A stretch of DNA of 48,119 bases, taken from NCBI GenBank assembly GCA_030672255.1, contig DAOVGU010000137.1, forward strand, positions 1-48,119, written 5' to 3'. Positions within the stretch are counted from its first letter, which is position 1, and every line of letters starts with the position of its first letter. The DNA comes from a bacterium. GTDB taxonomy: Bacteria; Ratteibacteria; UBA8468. Both the position numbers and the translations under genes were made by a program. Positions 16,201 to 23,593 of this stretch are shown piece by piece. Under the pieces are notes generated by a model, which made no database searches, was not told the DNA's origin, and saw only the letters and a program-made list of their open reading frames with translations.

Positions 16201-16920
16201 TCATATTCTAAGGAATTCTTTGATAATTGGGTTATCCGTTTTTTGAATTTCCAAAGTAGTAAAGGGACCAATGATTTTGCCCTGATACAGCATCCCAATG
16301 CGATCGGCAATCTTATAGGCCGAATTCCTATCATGGGTAACGATAACTGAAGTCACAGAAAATTCGTTATGCAGGGAAAGAATAAGGTTATTTATCGCAT
16401 CGGCCATAATGGGATCTAAACCTGTAGTTGGCTCATCATAAAGCACAATTTCTGGATTGCTGATAAGGGCGCGGGCAAAGGCCACCCTCTTCTTCATTCC
16501 CCCGGAAAGCTGGCTTGGTTTCAACCCCTCGATGCCCTCCAAACCCACCATTTTTAGCAGATCTTCAACCCTTCTCCCTATTTCCCTTTCCTCTAATTCC
16601 ATATGCTCTTTGAGATAAAAAGCAACATTTTCTCCTATTGTGAGAGAGTCAAAAAGGGCATTACTCTGAAAGATGACTCCAAATCTCTTGCGGAATTTAT
16701 TCAACTCTCCTTCTTCAAGTTTAGTAATATTGGTGCCACCAATCGAAATCTCGCCCTCATCAGGTTTTATCAGTGCAAGAATGGTTTTTAAGAGGATGGT
16801 CTTACCACATCCGGTAGGACCAATAATCACTAAACTTTCCCCTTTTTTGACTTCTAAATTCAGATGGTCTAAAACCCTTTTTTCTTTAAAGAAGACAACA
16901 AGCTCCTTTATCTCAATCAT
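16201..16920 (-). CDS. mlaF: MlaF-type ABC transporter ATP-binding protein
   Basis: The 239-aa ATPase powers the Mla lipid transporter. Walker A is GPTGCGKT (34-41), the signature LSGGMKKRVAFARAL, Walker B IVLYDEPTTGLDP and the switch VIVTHD. These match the MlaF/MkI subfamily. The start is MIEIKELVVFF at 16920. The longer upstream frame adds 29 residues translated from the palindromic element (ending KYSEYT), which I reject. The element ends two bases before the ATG, as for mlaD. Confidence 0.94.
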   Translation of the reverse strand: MIEIKELVVFFKEKRVLDHLNLEVKKGESLVIIGPTGCGKTILLKTILALIKPDEGEISIGGTNITKLEEGELNKFRKRFGVIFQSNALFDSLTIGENVAFYLKEHMELEEREIGRRVEDLLKMVGLEGIEGLKPSQLSGGMKKRVAFARALISNPEIVLYDEPTTGLDPIMADAINNLILSLHNEFSVTSVIVTHDRNSAYKIADRIGMLYQGKIIGPFTTLEIQKTDNPIIKEFLRI

Positions 16921-16922
16921 AG

Positions 16923-17286
16923 TATACTCGGAGTATTTCCTCGAGAGGACGCTCGTCTGGTGACTTCGCTCTGCTTTTCGGTTATTAGTGGGTGCAAGAA
17001 ACCTCAAAGCAAAGCCTCTTTACGGAAACACTCCTCCTCTCTGGTTTACATACAGAGGCGAGGAAGTTTCCTGAAGCGTGCCTTGTTACCGACTCGCGCC
17101 CCTCTGTGTCTCCCCACAAGTGGGGAGAACATTAAAAGAGAAGGACGAGCGAGGGTGCCTGTTGCGATGAATAAAGAGCAACGAGATTAGGCACGCCCGC
17201 CGAGATGTGAGGCGGGCCGGGGGAACGAGAGTGCAGATTCCCTCGCTGGGGGAATCAAGCGTGCCGCCGAAGAAACTTTCCGAGCC
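16923..17286 (-). repeat. Palindromic stop-to-start element, copy C (mlaE to mlaF)
   Basis: Longest copy, about 365 bp. It begins right after the mlaE stop (TGA then GAGGCTCGG, identical to copy B) and ends CCGAGTATA-CT-ATG at mlaF. It contains the GGCGGCACGC/GCGTGCCGCC module, GGGGAGACACAGAGGGGCG, and several smaller hairpins. A 68-aa frame across it is repeat translation. Confidence 0.85.
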
Positions 17287-17288
17287 TC

Positions 17289-18065
17289 TCATAAGAAATA
17301 AAAGAAAGCATTAATGATGAGATCGGCTAAGACAACCAGAAGAAAGGAGAAGGCCACCGAGAGCGTTGTTGCCCTTCCCACACCCTCTGCTCCTCCGGTA
17401 GTCTCAAACCCCTGACGAGAGGCCACAACCACAATAATGAGACCAAAGACAAAGGACTTTAAGAGCCCGATTAAAAGATCCTTGAAGAGAAGAAATTTGA
17501 ATGACTGATAAAGATACATATTTGAATTTATTCCCATCCCATAGACGGCAATGAACCAGCCACCAAAAATAGAAAGAAAAATAGCCATGAGAGTGAGAGC
17601 AGGCATCATAATGATAGCCGCGATGAGCCTTGGTCCCACCAGGTAACTTACAGGATTTACGGCAAGAGAGCGAAGGGCATCAATTTGCTCGGTAACCTGC
17701 ATGCTCCCTATCTCGGCACTGATTGCTGCTCCTACCCTGCTGGCAATAATTAAGGCGACAAAGATGGGGGACAACTCCCGAACAGCGGAGAGGCTAACTA
17801 GACTCCCTACATAGGTCTGGGCTCCTACCCTGCGGAGGGCAGCCGCCGATTGCATGGCCAATATCATCCCTAAAAGTATTGAGATAACACCAACCATTGG
17901 AAAAGACCTGTTCCCAAATTCATCCATCTGCTTGAGAACTTCCCTTCCCCTGAATTTTGAACTAAAAAGAGAGCCAACCGTTCTAAAACCGAGAAGTCCT
18001 AAGGAACCAAAATAGGAAAAGATACCTAATCCATTCCTGCCAAGTCTCTCCAAAAAATTAGTCAT
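17289..18065 (-). CDS. mlaE: MlaE-type ABC transporter permease
   Basis: The 258-aa permease has the family core: FRGREVLKQMDEFGNRSFPMVGVISILLGMILAMQ, the GAAISAEIGSMQVTEQIDALRSLAVNP coupling segment, and five to six hydrophobic helices. It moves phospholipid at the inner membrane together with MlaF and MlaD. I choose the start MTNFLERLGRNGLG at 18065. The 60 extra residues of the longer frame are translated from a TCATTGCGAG repeat (18107-18246) lying between dnaB and mlaE. Gene order E-F-D is that of the Mla operon. Confidence 0.93.
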   Translation of the reverse strand: MTNFLERLGRNGLGIFSYFGSLGLLGFRTVGSLFSSKFRGREVLKQMDEFGNRSFPMVGVISILLGMILAMQSAAALRRVGAQTYVGSLVSLSAVRELSPIFVALIIASRVGAAISAEIGSMQVTEQIDALRSLAVNPVSYLVGPRLIAAIIMMPALTLMAIFLSIFGGWFIAVYGMGINSNMYLYQSFKFLLFKDLLIGLLKSFVFGLIIVVVASRQGFETTGGAEGVGRATTLSVAFSFLLVVLADLIINAFFYFL

Positions 18066-18106
18066 AAGTTCAATAGGATGCAGATTTTCACAGATGACAG
18101 TGCAAC

Positions 18107-18246
18107 TGTCATTGCGAGGCCGAAGGCCGTGGCAATCCCTCACTTCTATGGGATTGCTTCGTCGTTCCACTCCTCGCAACGACTGCGTCGGATTGCTTCG
18201 CTTCGCTCGCAATGACAAGCGAGGGACCTCGCTCACAATGACCATG
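18107..18246. repeat. TCATTGCGAG..CACAATGACC repeat between dnaB and mlaE
   Basis: Dispersed inverted repeat, with GGCAATCCCTCACTTC and GGATTGCTTCGCTTCG inside. Read in frame with mlaE it gives the spurious RAKRSNPTQSLRGVERRS extension. Confidence 0.85.
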
Positions 18247-18262
18247 TCACTTTAAACTATCT

Positions 18263-19648
18263 TCACTCCTGCCTGGGGGACCAGGGTTCAAACCTTGTAT
18301 ATTCCTTAATGAAGGTAAAGTTAATTGTGCCCGTAGGGCCATTACGTTGCTTGGCAATAATCAATTCAGTGGGCTCTTGCTTCTTTCCTTCCTCAGCAAT
18401 TCCCTCCCCCGTATTAAATACGGGGTCAGTAATTTCTTCCTCCTCGCGATAGAGAAGCAAAACCAAATCGGCATCCTGTTCCATGGCTCCACTTTCTCGT
18501 AAATCGGAGAGTCGTGGCCGTCGATGTTCCTCTGCCGCCCGTCTTAACTGAGAAAGGGCGATAATAGGAATCCCCAACTCTTTAGCCAGGGCTTTAAGGG
18601 AGGCAGAAATTTCGGTAATCTCCTGTTGTCGGTTCTCAATCCTCGTTCTTGTTTGCATCAACTGCAGATAGTCAACAATTACCAATTTAATTCCCTCCTT
18701 TGCCACCAGTCGCCTGGCCTTTGCCCTAATTTCCAAAATAGAAAGAGCCGGAGAGTCGTCAATAAAGATTGGCGCCTCCTGCAACCTGCCTGCGGCCATT
18801 GTTAGATTGGGCCAATCGGAATCTTTGGAAAAGCCGGTTCTTAACTTTAGGAGGTTTACCTTCGCCTCGGTGCAGAGCATCCTCTGAACTAACTGCTCCT
18901 TAGACATCTCTAAACTGAAAAAGGCTAAAGGTACTTTCTTCTTGGCGCCAAGATAAGAGGCGATGTTAGCCGCAAGGGAGGTTTTGCCAACCGAGGGGCG
19001 GGAGGCGACAATAATGAACTCCGAAGGTTGAAATCCTGAGGTTCGCATGTCCAGATCATAGAATCCGCTGGGCAGTCCCGTGATATAGCCTTTTTGGTCG
19101 GCTGCCTCCTCAATCGTCTCAATTGTCTGATGAACCAGCTCCCGAAAGGGGATAACCTCTCCTTTCCTCTTGCGATATCCTCCCACATCAAAAATAAGTT
19201 TTTCTGCTTCATCCAGAGTTTTATCAACATCATCGCTTTCCCAAACTTCATTAACAATTTTATTGCTATTCTCAATGAGACGCCGCAGGATAAACTTATC
19301 CCTCACAATCTTAATATATTGCTCGATATTTGCTGCCGAAGGAACGGCATCAATAAGCTTTGTGAGGTAGCTGGAACCACCAACCACTTCTAAATTGTGC
19401 TCACTTTTCAGTCTGTTCGTCAGGGTAACAAGATCGCAGGACTCATTCTTCTCAAAGAGATTCACAATTGCCTTAAAGATTTCACGATGGGCTTCCTTAT
19501 AAAAATTTTCTGGAGCAATCTCCTCAATCGCCTTATTTCTGGCCTTTTCCTCTAAAAGCATGGAGCCAAGAAGTGCTTGCTCAGCCTCGATATTGGCCGG
19601 TGGACTCTTCCCTATTTCCTCAACAGGAGAACTCTTTCTTCTCGCCAT
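18263..19648 (-). CDS. dnaB: Replicative DNA helicase DnaB
   Basis: DnaB (461 aa) is the hexameric fork helicase. N-terminal DnaG-interacting domain: PANIEAEQALLGSML. C-terminal RecA-like domain: Walker A SRPSVGKTS (216-224), LVIVDYLQLM, ALSQLRRAAEEHRRPRLSDL and IIAKQRNGPTG. The palindrome CCCCGTATTAAATACGGGG (18407-18425) is inserted in frame, adding DPVFNTGE between LLLYREEEE and the conserved IIAKQRNGPTG. That loop varies in the family, so the enzyme probably tolerates it. It follows rplI, an arrangement common in bacteria. Confidence 0.96.
   Translation of the reverse strand: MARRKSSPVEEIGKSPPANIEAEQALLGSMLLEEKARNKAIEEIAPENFYKEAHREIFKAIVNLFEKNESCDLVTLTNRLKSEHNLEVVGGSSYLTKLIDAVPSAANIEQYIKIVRDKFILRRLIENSNKIVNEVWESDDVDKTLDEAEKLIFDVGGYRKRKGEVIPFRELVHQTIETIEEAADQKGYITGLPSGFYDLDMRTSGFQPSEFIIVASRPSVGKTSLAANIASYLGAKKKVPLAFFSLEMSKEQLVQRMLCTEAKVNLLKLRTGFSKDSDWPNLTMAAGRLQEAPIFIDDSPALSILEIRAKARRLVAKEGIKLVIVDYLQLMQTRTRIENRQQEITEISASLKALAKELGIPIIALSQLRRAAEEHRRPRLSDLRESGAMEQDADLVLLLYREEEEITDPVFNTGEGIAEEGKKQEPTELIIAKQRNGPTGTINFTFIKEYTRFEPWSPRQE
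18407..18425. repeat. Palindromic insert in dnaB
   Basis: CCCCGTATTAAATACGGGG, read in the coding strand as PVFNTG, in the same frame as in ugd and the epimerase gene. Confidence 0.9.
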
Positions 19649-19654
19649 TTGAGA

Positions 19655-19693
19655 TTCTTCCCCCGTATTAAATACGGAGTCAGAATGACTTCG
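19655..19693. repeat. Hairpin repeat with CCCCGTATTAAATACGG between rplI and dnaB
   Basis: GATTCTTC - CCCCGTATTAAATACGG - AGTCAGAATGAC. The outer part is the same GATTCTTC..TCAGAATGAC hairpin seen at 26683-26725 and, inverted, at 21339-21374, but with a different palindrome at its tip. Confidence 0.8.
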
Positions 19694-20143
19694 TCACCTT
19701 TCCTTTATTACCCAAACCTTCAACTCGCTTTCTATCCCGGGAGCCAACTTCAAAGGAACCTTATAGACCCCTAACCTCTTTATTGGTTCGGGTAGAAGGA
19801 TCGATTGCTTTTTTAGTTTGATCCCATGCTCCTGGAAAAGAGCGGTAATAATCTCCTCCTTTGTCACCGAGCCAAAAAGCCTCTCGGCCTCTCCTACCCG
19901 AGCGGCGATGGTGCAGGAGATCTTTCCTATTTTTTCTGCCAATCTTCTTGTGGCCTCTTTCTCCCTTTCCTCCTTTTCTCTCTTCCTCTTCTTTTCTACC
20001 TCTAATAGTTTGATATTACTTATCGTCGCTGAATAGGCCCATCCTTTCGGGAGAAGAAAATTTCTGGCATAACCATCCTTTACCTCAATCACCTCTCCCC
20101 CTTTTCCTAATTTTTCCACATCCTTCCTTAGAACGATTTTCAT
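19694..20143 (-). CDS. rplI: 50S ribosomal protein L9
   Basis: L9 (149 aa) has the standard N-terminal domain (MKIVLRKDVEKLGKGGEVIEV, GYARNFLLPKGWA), a long connecting helix rich in K and E, and the C-terminal domain (GSVTKEEI, VYKVPLKLAPGIESELKVWVI). Of two consecutive ATGs I prefer the second (20143), because it keeps the CCGAACATA-2 nt-ATG spacing seen at mlaD, mlaF and hps. Confidence 0.95.
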   Translation of the reverse strand: MKIVLRKDVEKLGKGGEVIEVKDGYARNFLLPKGWAYSATISNIKLLEVEKKRKREKEEREKEATRRLAEKIGKISCTIAARVGEAERLFGSVTKEEIITALFQEHGIKLKKQSILLPEPIKRLGVYKVPLKLAPGIESELKVWVIKER

Positions 20144-20145
20144 CA

Positions 20146-20279
20146 TATGTTCGGACTATCTTCTTCAGCGGCACGCTTGTTTGGTCTCGCACCGATGGTG
20201 CTCGGTCAGGGTGCGAGATGTGAGCACCCTGCCTGACGAAGCGATAGCTGAGAAGACCTCTCGAGGAAATACTCCGAGC
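20146..20279 (-). repeat. Palindromic stop-to-start element, copy D (rpsR to rplI)
   Basis: Begins within a base of the rpsR stop (TAG then GCTCGGAGTATTTCC) and ends CCGAACATA-TG-ATG at rplI. It contains GGGTGCTCACATCTCGCACC and GAGCACCATCGGTGCGAGACC hairpins and CGTGCCGCTGAAGAAG, all shared with copy A. Confidence 0.85.
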
Positions 20280-20528
20280 CTACCGAACCATATATGGCAA
20301 TAGCGCCATAAACCTTGCCCTCTTAATTGCCCGGGCAAGGGCACGCTGATGCTTAAGGCAGGTTCCGGTAGTAGAGCGGGGAAGGATTTTGCCCCTACCG
20401 CTGATGCATCTTCTAATTCTGCTTATCTCTTTATAATCGATTTCTTTAATCTTATCCTTGCAGAATCTACATACCTTCGGAAGTGGCCTCTCCTTCTTCC
20501 TTTTCTTTCTTTTCCTCCCTTTCACCAT
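20280..20528 (-). CDS. rpsR: 30S ribosomal protein S18
   Basis: S18 (82 aa) shows VCRFCKDKIKEIDYKEISRIRRCISGRGKI split here as the family core (VCRFC at 19-23), followed by RSTTGTCLKHQRALARAIKRAR and FMALLPY. Four cysteines could hold zinc. The only ATG start puts its first 20 codons over the end of ssb (62-base overlap), and the N-terminus is unusually long and basic (KGRKRKKRKKERP). Confidence 0.93.
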   Translation of the reverse strand: MVKGRKRKKRKKERPLPKVCRFCKDKIKEIDYKEISRIRRCISGRGKILPRSTTGTCLKHQRALARAIKRARFMALLPYMVR

Positions 20529-20889
20529 AGGTAACCTCTCCCTCCAGGGTCTGCACAGGAGCTTTTCCTAAAAATTGTAGCCTCTCAATCCTTACCTCCA
20601 AGGTACTACGCTTCTCCTTATTCGCCGTCTCCCAACTCCGATAGACAAGTCTTCCCTCCACGAATATTGGGCTTCCCTTTTTGAGATACTCCCCGGCTAA
20701 TTCCGCCTGTCTGCCCCAGGCAACTAAAGTAACAAAGCAGGTCTCTTCCTTTAACTCCCCTTCCTTACTCCTGTACTTCCGGCTGGTGGCTAATCCAAGA
20801 TTAGCCACGGGAGTTCCTCCTGCAGTATAACGCACCTCAGGATCCCTGGTTAAATTTCCGATTAAAAAAACCTTATTGCAATTAGCCAC
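20467..20889 (-). CDS. ssb: Single-stranded DNA-binding protein with atypical tail
   Basis: The 140-aa SSB has a complete OB fold (NKVFLIGNLTRDPEVRYTAGGTPVANLGLATS, FVTLVAWGRQAELAGEYLKKGSPIFVEGRL split here). It protects single-stranded DNA at forks. The C-terminus, EEKKEKEEGEATSEGM, lacks the DDDIPF-like tip by which SSB recruits other repair and replication proteins. The last 62 bases overlap rpsR in another frame. It starts with a TAATG overlap with the rpsF stop. Confidence 0.94.
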   Translation of the reverse strand: MANCNKVFLIGNLTRDPEVRYTAGGTPVANLGLATSRKYRSKEGELKEETCFVTLVAWGRQAELAGEYLKKGSPIFVEGRLVYRSWETANKEKRSTLEVRIERLQFLGKAPVQTLEGEVTYGEREEKKEKEEGEATSEGM

Positions 20890-21173
20890 TATTTTTTAAG
20901 AATGAAATACCTTAAAACTTTCCCCTTCAAATCGAGTTCCTTCTTGATATCCCCTATACTCTCTGGGAAAAGTTTCATCTCAAAGAGAACATAAAAGCCC
21001 TCCTTTTTCTCTTTGATGGGATAGGCAAGCATTCGCTTTCCCCAGATATTGGTCGTCTCAACTTTCCCTTTATGCTTATCGATGAGCTTGGTAATTCCTT
21101 CAACCTCTCCCTTAACTTCTTCCTCCCCTAAGCCGGGATCAAGAATAAACAGATTTTCGTAACTTTTTATCAT
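20889..21173 (-). CDS. rpsF: 30S ribosomal protein S6
   Basis: S6 (94 aa) begins MIKSYENLFILDPGLGEEEVK and has NIWGKRMLAYPIKEKKEGFYVLFEM, the family centre. First gene of the rpsF-ssb-rpsR-rplI-dnaB run; pairs with S18 on the 30S platform. A near-consensus promoter lies so close that the transcript would begin about 2-4 bases before the ATG. Confidence 0.96.
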   Translation of the reverse strand: MIKSYENLFILDPGLGEEEVKGEVEGITKLIDKHKGKVETTNIWGKRMLAYPIKEKKEGFYVLFEMKLFPESIGDIKKELDLKGKVLRYFILKK

Positions 21174-21182
21174 AATCTTTTT

Positions 21183-21210
21183 ATTATACCGTTTTCTCTT
21201 AAAAAGTCAA
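21183..21210 (-). promoter_or_regulatory. rpsF promoter
   Basis: On the minus strand TTGACT (21210-21205), a 16-bp spacer, then TATAAT (21188-21183). The -10 box ends nine bases before the rpsF ATG, which implies an almost leaderless mRNA. The -35 box starts two bases after the tRNA-Leu CCA end. Confidence 0.8.
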
Positions 21211-21211
21211 A

Positions 21212-21298
21212 TGGTGGGGATAGAGAGATTTGAACTCTCACGGTCTTTCGACCACTAGCTCCTGAAGCTAGCGCGTCTGCCAGTTCCACCATATCCCC
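21212..21298 (-). tRNA. tRNA-Leu(CAG)
   Basis: Acceptor GGGGATA/TATCCCC, discriminator A, encoded CCA (21214-21212). D arm carries TGGCAGACGCGC. Anticodon stem CTAGC/GCTAG with loop TTCAGGA gives anticodon CAG. Long variable arm (TGGTCGAAAGACCGT) typical of leucine tRNA. T arm GAGAG-TTCAAAT-CTCTC. Confidence 0.95.
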
Positions 21299-21306
21299 AA
21301 AATCTT

Positions 21307-21415
21307 TTTTATAACCGCAGATACACACAGATGAACACGGATGTCATTCTGAGCCAAAGGCGAAGAATCTCTCCTTTGTTATCTGCGTATATCTGTGTTA
21401 ATCTGTGGTTGCATA
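21307..21415. repeat. ATAACCGCAGAT..AATCTGTGGTT nested repeat
   Basis: Outer inverted repeat of AACCGCAGATAC/ATCTGTGGTT type enclosing TCATTCTGAG-CCAAAGG-CGAAGAATCTC, the copy of the GATTCTTC..TCAGAATGAC hairpin without an A/T palindrome. It runs into the 3' end of holB and encodes its last residues. Confidence 0.75.
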
Positions 21416-22260
21416 ATATTTAAAATATTCATCAGCATTACCTCTAAGGAAAGCTTAGGGTTAGCGCTCTGATGAATCTGGGCACGAGTTTCGATAATGA
21501 GATCGATGAGTTCCATAATCTGAGAGGAGTTTAACTCCTCATCAATCAGCTCTAAATTACTCAATAATTTCCTTTCTGCCCCATTTTTAAGGAGAAGAAG
21601 GTCACGATAAAAAGATAGGAGCAATTTTAGAGAGGAATCTAGCCCCCCACCAATATTGGTGGGGGGTAAAATTTCCTCCGCCATAGCAAAAATCTCCGAA
21701 GGATTCTGCAAAGAAAGGGAATTAATATCTGTGATCAGGCTTCTCTGAAGTTCTCTCTCCTCCTTTTTGAGAACTCTCCTACCAGTAGAAAACATAATCT
21801 TTTGACACCGGGAGACGATTGTAGGAAGAAACTCCTTATCACTTTTGGCAATCAGGAGGAGTGTCGTATACTCAGGCGGTTCCTCCAGGGTCTTCAGGAA
21901 GGCATTGCTTGCTTCTTCATTTAACCTCTCGACCTCAAAGATATAGACCCTTTTCTTCCCCAGAAAAGGTTTAAGCCACATCTCTTTCTGAATTTCCCTT
22001 AGTTCATCGATCGTAAGAGAGGAGACCACACCTTCTCCCCTCAACCATTTCACATCGGGATGGATAAAGGATCCAATCTTCAAGCAGTTTTCGCAGCTAT
22101 TGCAGGGAAAATTGCTCTTCTCGCATTCGATCGCTTTGGCAAAGTTTAAAGCGACCTTTTCTTTATCCTCAGAAGAGCCAGCAAAGAAGAGATAGGCAGA
22201 ACTCAAGCGTCCCTTAGCGATCGAATTTTTCAGATAGCGCTCGATTTTTTCGGTTTCCAT
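21379..22260 (-). CDS. holB: DNA polymerase III delta' subunit (clamp loader)
   Basis: The 293-aa protein is delta', a clamp-loader subunit. It has the zinc cluster C46, C53, C56, C59 (FPCNSCENC), HPDVKWL, the VERLNEEASNAFLKTLEEPP segment and TIVSRCQKI. The usual P-loop is degenerate (AGSSEDKEKV), as expected for delta'. A perfect 24-bp palindrome (21643-21666) adds PPTNIGGG in frame near residues 199-206. The last ten residues (QPQINTDIRR) are encoded by a repeat, so the natural C-terminus may have been replaced. Confidence 0.9.
   Translation of the reverse strand: METEKIERYLKNSIAKGRLSSAYLFFAGSSEDKEKVALNFAKAIECEKSNFPCNSCENCLKIGSFIHPDVKWLRGEGVVSSLTIDELREIQKEMWLKPFLGKKRVYIFEVERLNEEASNAFLKTLEEPPEYTTLLLIAKSDKEFLPTIVSRCQKIMFSTGRRVLKKEERELQRSLITDINSLSLQNPSEIFAMAEEILPPTNIGGGLDSSLKLLLSFYRDLLLLKNGAERKLLSNLELIDEELNSSQIMELIDLIIETRAQIHQSANPKLSLEVMLMNILNIMQPQINTDIRR
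21643..21666. repeat. Palindromic insert in holB
   Basis: Perfect 24-bp palindrome centred on CCACCAATATTGGTGG, read in frame as PPTNIGGG. Centre AATATT, as in the intergenic palindrome at 26692-26711. Confidence 0.9.
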
Positions 22261-22338
22261 AATTTTTAACCACAGATTAATGGAGACAACAACAGAGAAA
22301 AATCTTTAACAACGTTAAGATTTTCACAGATTTCCACG

Positions 22339-23514
22339 TCATCCCTTGTATGGCTGGCCCGAAGGTTCAACTTTGGGCAACCCAACGATATCCCAAAATG
22401 TTGTACCGGGGAACGGCTCGCGGCGCAAGTCAGGAATGGCAAGTGGCAGGCCACCAAGTTCTGCAGATTTGTTGGCGATGATTCCCGGAAGTGAATACTC
22501 AATAGCACGGTACACGTTGATCGGTGAAGGTTTGCCTCGGATTATGGTTTCAGTAAAGTATTTTGCTACTTTAAAATCAGTACCCCCATGACCTGTGCTG
22601 ACATCTTCATCTTTCGCTGCGCTACCGATATCCACTCGCTGCCAAGCCTCTTTTTGCTGGTCTCGATCCATCCGACGGCAGAATCCCTCGTAACTGAACC
22701 ACTCCGTGCTTCCCCCTGTTCCCATGAGACGATAGCGATGGCCAGAGGGCTGTCGCGTGCTTAAGGTAACCATGATCTTAATAAGTCTTCCTTTGGCTGT
22801 GTGAAACAATGCGATCTGGCCGTCGGAACGCAGGGGTGCTTCCTTACATCGCCAAGGTGCACTACGGCACGTAACTGACACGCAACGGTCGTCTAGCACC
22901 TCCAGCAATGGACCCAAATCATGGGTAAGATACTGTATAGGGGGTTGGTCGGCGCGCCAGATGGGCTTACAATCGGTTCGTCCTTGTGCTTTCGCTTCAC
23001 TGGGAGAAAAGCGACTACCATCAGAAGCGAATAAAGTTTGGGGTAAGTAGTGCAGATATTCGGCCTCGGCAATGGAAATCGGACCGAAGCGACCATTGAG
23101 TAACCACTTTCGCCAGTGACGCAGAAAATCCAGAAAACTGGAGTTTTCGGCCAGCATGTAAGTTTTTCCGGTACGTTCTACCGTGTCTCGCAAATGAATG
23201 AATTCCTCTTCTGTATATGCACCCGGCACTTCGGAAAGAACATCACATCCAGCTTCCATAGCTTGGCAAGAATGTTCCACCTGAAGCTTGCCGTTGCTGG
23301 CGACGACAACAGCATCGGGATTCATTGCCAACAACTCGTCGAATTCTGAAACTACCTTTCCCCCTGCAGGTTCCAACAATTCTTTACCCTTCTCTCGAAG
23401 CATTGGGAATCGGTCGCACGCACCAATTACCTCAGCCTGTTCTACCTTCAGAAAGTTCCGTAAGTGTGTTATGCCGCGACCAAGTCCCAAGATGCCAACT
23501 TTCAATTTGTCCAT
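22339..23514 (-). CDS. Gfo/Idh/MocA-family oxidoreductase (probably acquired)
   Basis: The 391-aa protein starts with a Rossmann fold (LKVGILGLGRGITHLRNFL), followed by the DAVVVASNGKLQVEHSCQAMEAGCDVLSEVP split region typical of the Gfo/Idh/MocA family, where the K of EKP is replaced by EVP. Its C-terminal alpha/beta domain carries YRLMGTGGSTEWF. Such enzymes oxidise or reduce sugars and inositols with NAD(P). The substrate is unknown. DNA and protein composition differ from the neighbours: more GC and more R, H and W, less K and I. It sits between holB and tmk, which usually adjoin, so it looks inserted. A G7 Shine-Dalgarno lies very close to the ATG. Confidence 0.85.
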   Translation of the reverse strand: MDKLKVGILGLGRGITHLRNFLKVEQAEVIGACDRFPMLREKGKELLEPAGGKVVSEFDELLAMNPDAVVVASNGKLQVEHSCQAMEAGCDVLSEVPGAYTEEEFIHLRDTVERTGKTYMLAENSSFLDFLRHWRKWLLNGRFGPISIAEAEYLHYLPQTLFASDGSRFSPSEAKAQGRTDCKPIWRADQPPIQYLTHDLGPLLEVLDDRCVSVTCRSAPWRCKEAPLRSDGQIALFHTAKGRLIKIMVTLSTRQPSGHRYRLMGTGGSTEWFSYEGFCRRMDRDQQKEAWQRVDIGSAAKDEDVSTGHGGTDFKVAKYFTETIIRGKPSPINVYRAIEYSLPGIIANKSAELGGLPLAIPDLRREPFPGTTFWDIVGLPKVEPSGQPYKG

Positions 23515-23593
23515 GCCCCCCCTTTTTTTAACACTATGTGGCTAAAAAATATTCTCCTTCAATACTAATCTATGTTTTCTGGAGCTGCAATTT

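Noticed and set aside
15986..17292. Two minus-strand frames starting MRGSESFFGGTL (15986-16204 and 17086-17292)
   Set aside because: Their similarity comes from the palindromic elements B and C, not from a protein family.
18066..18245. 60-residue N-terminal extension of MlaE
   Set aside because: It is translated from a TCATTGCGAG repeat; the family start is MTNFLERLG.
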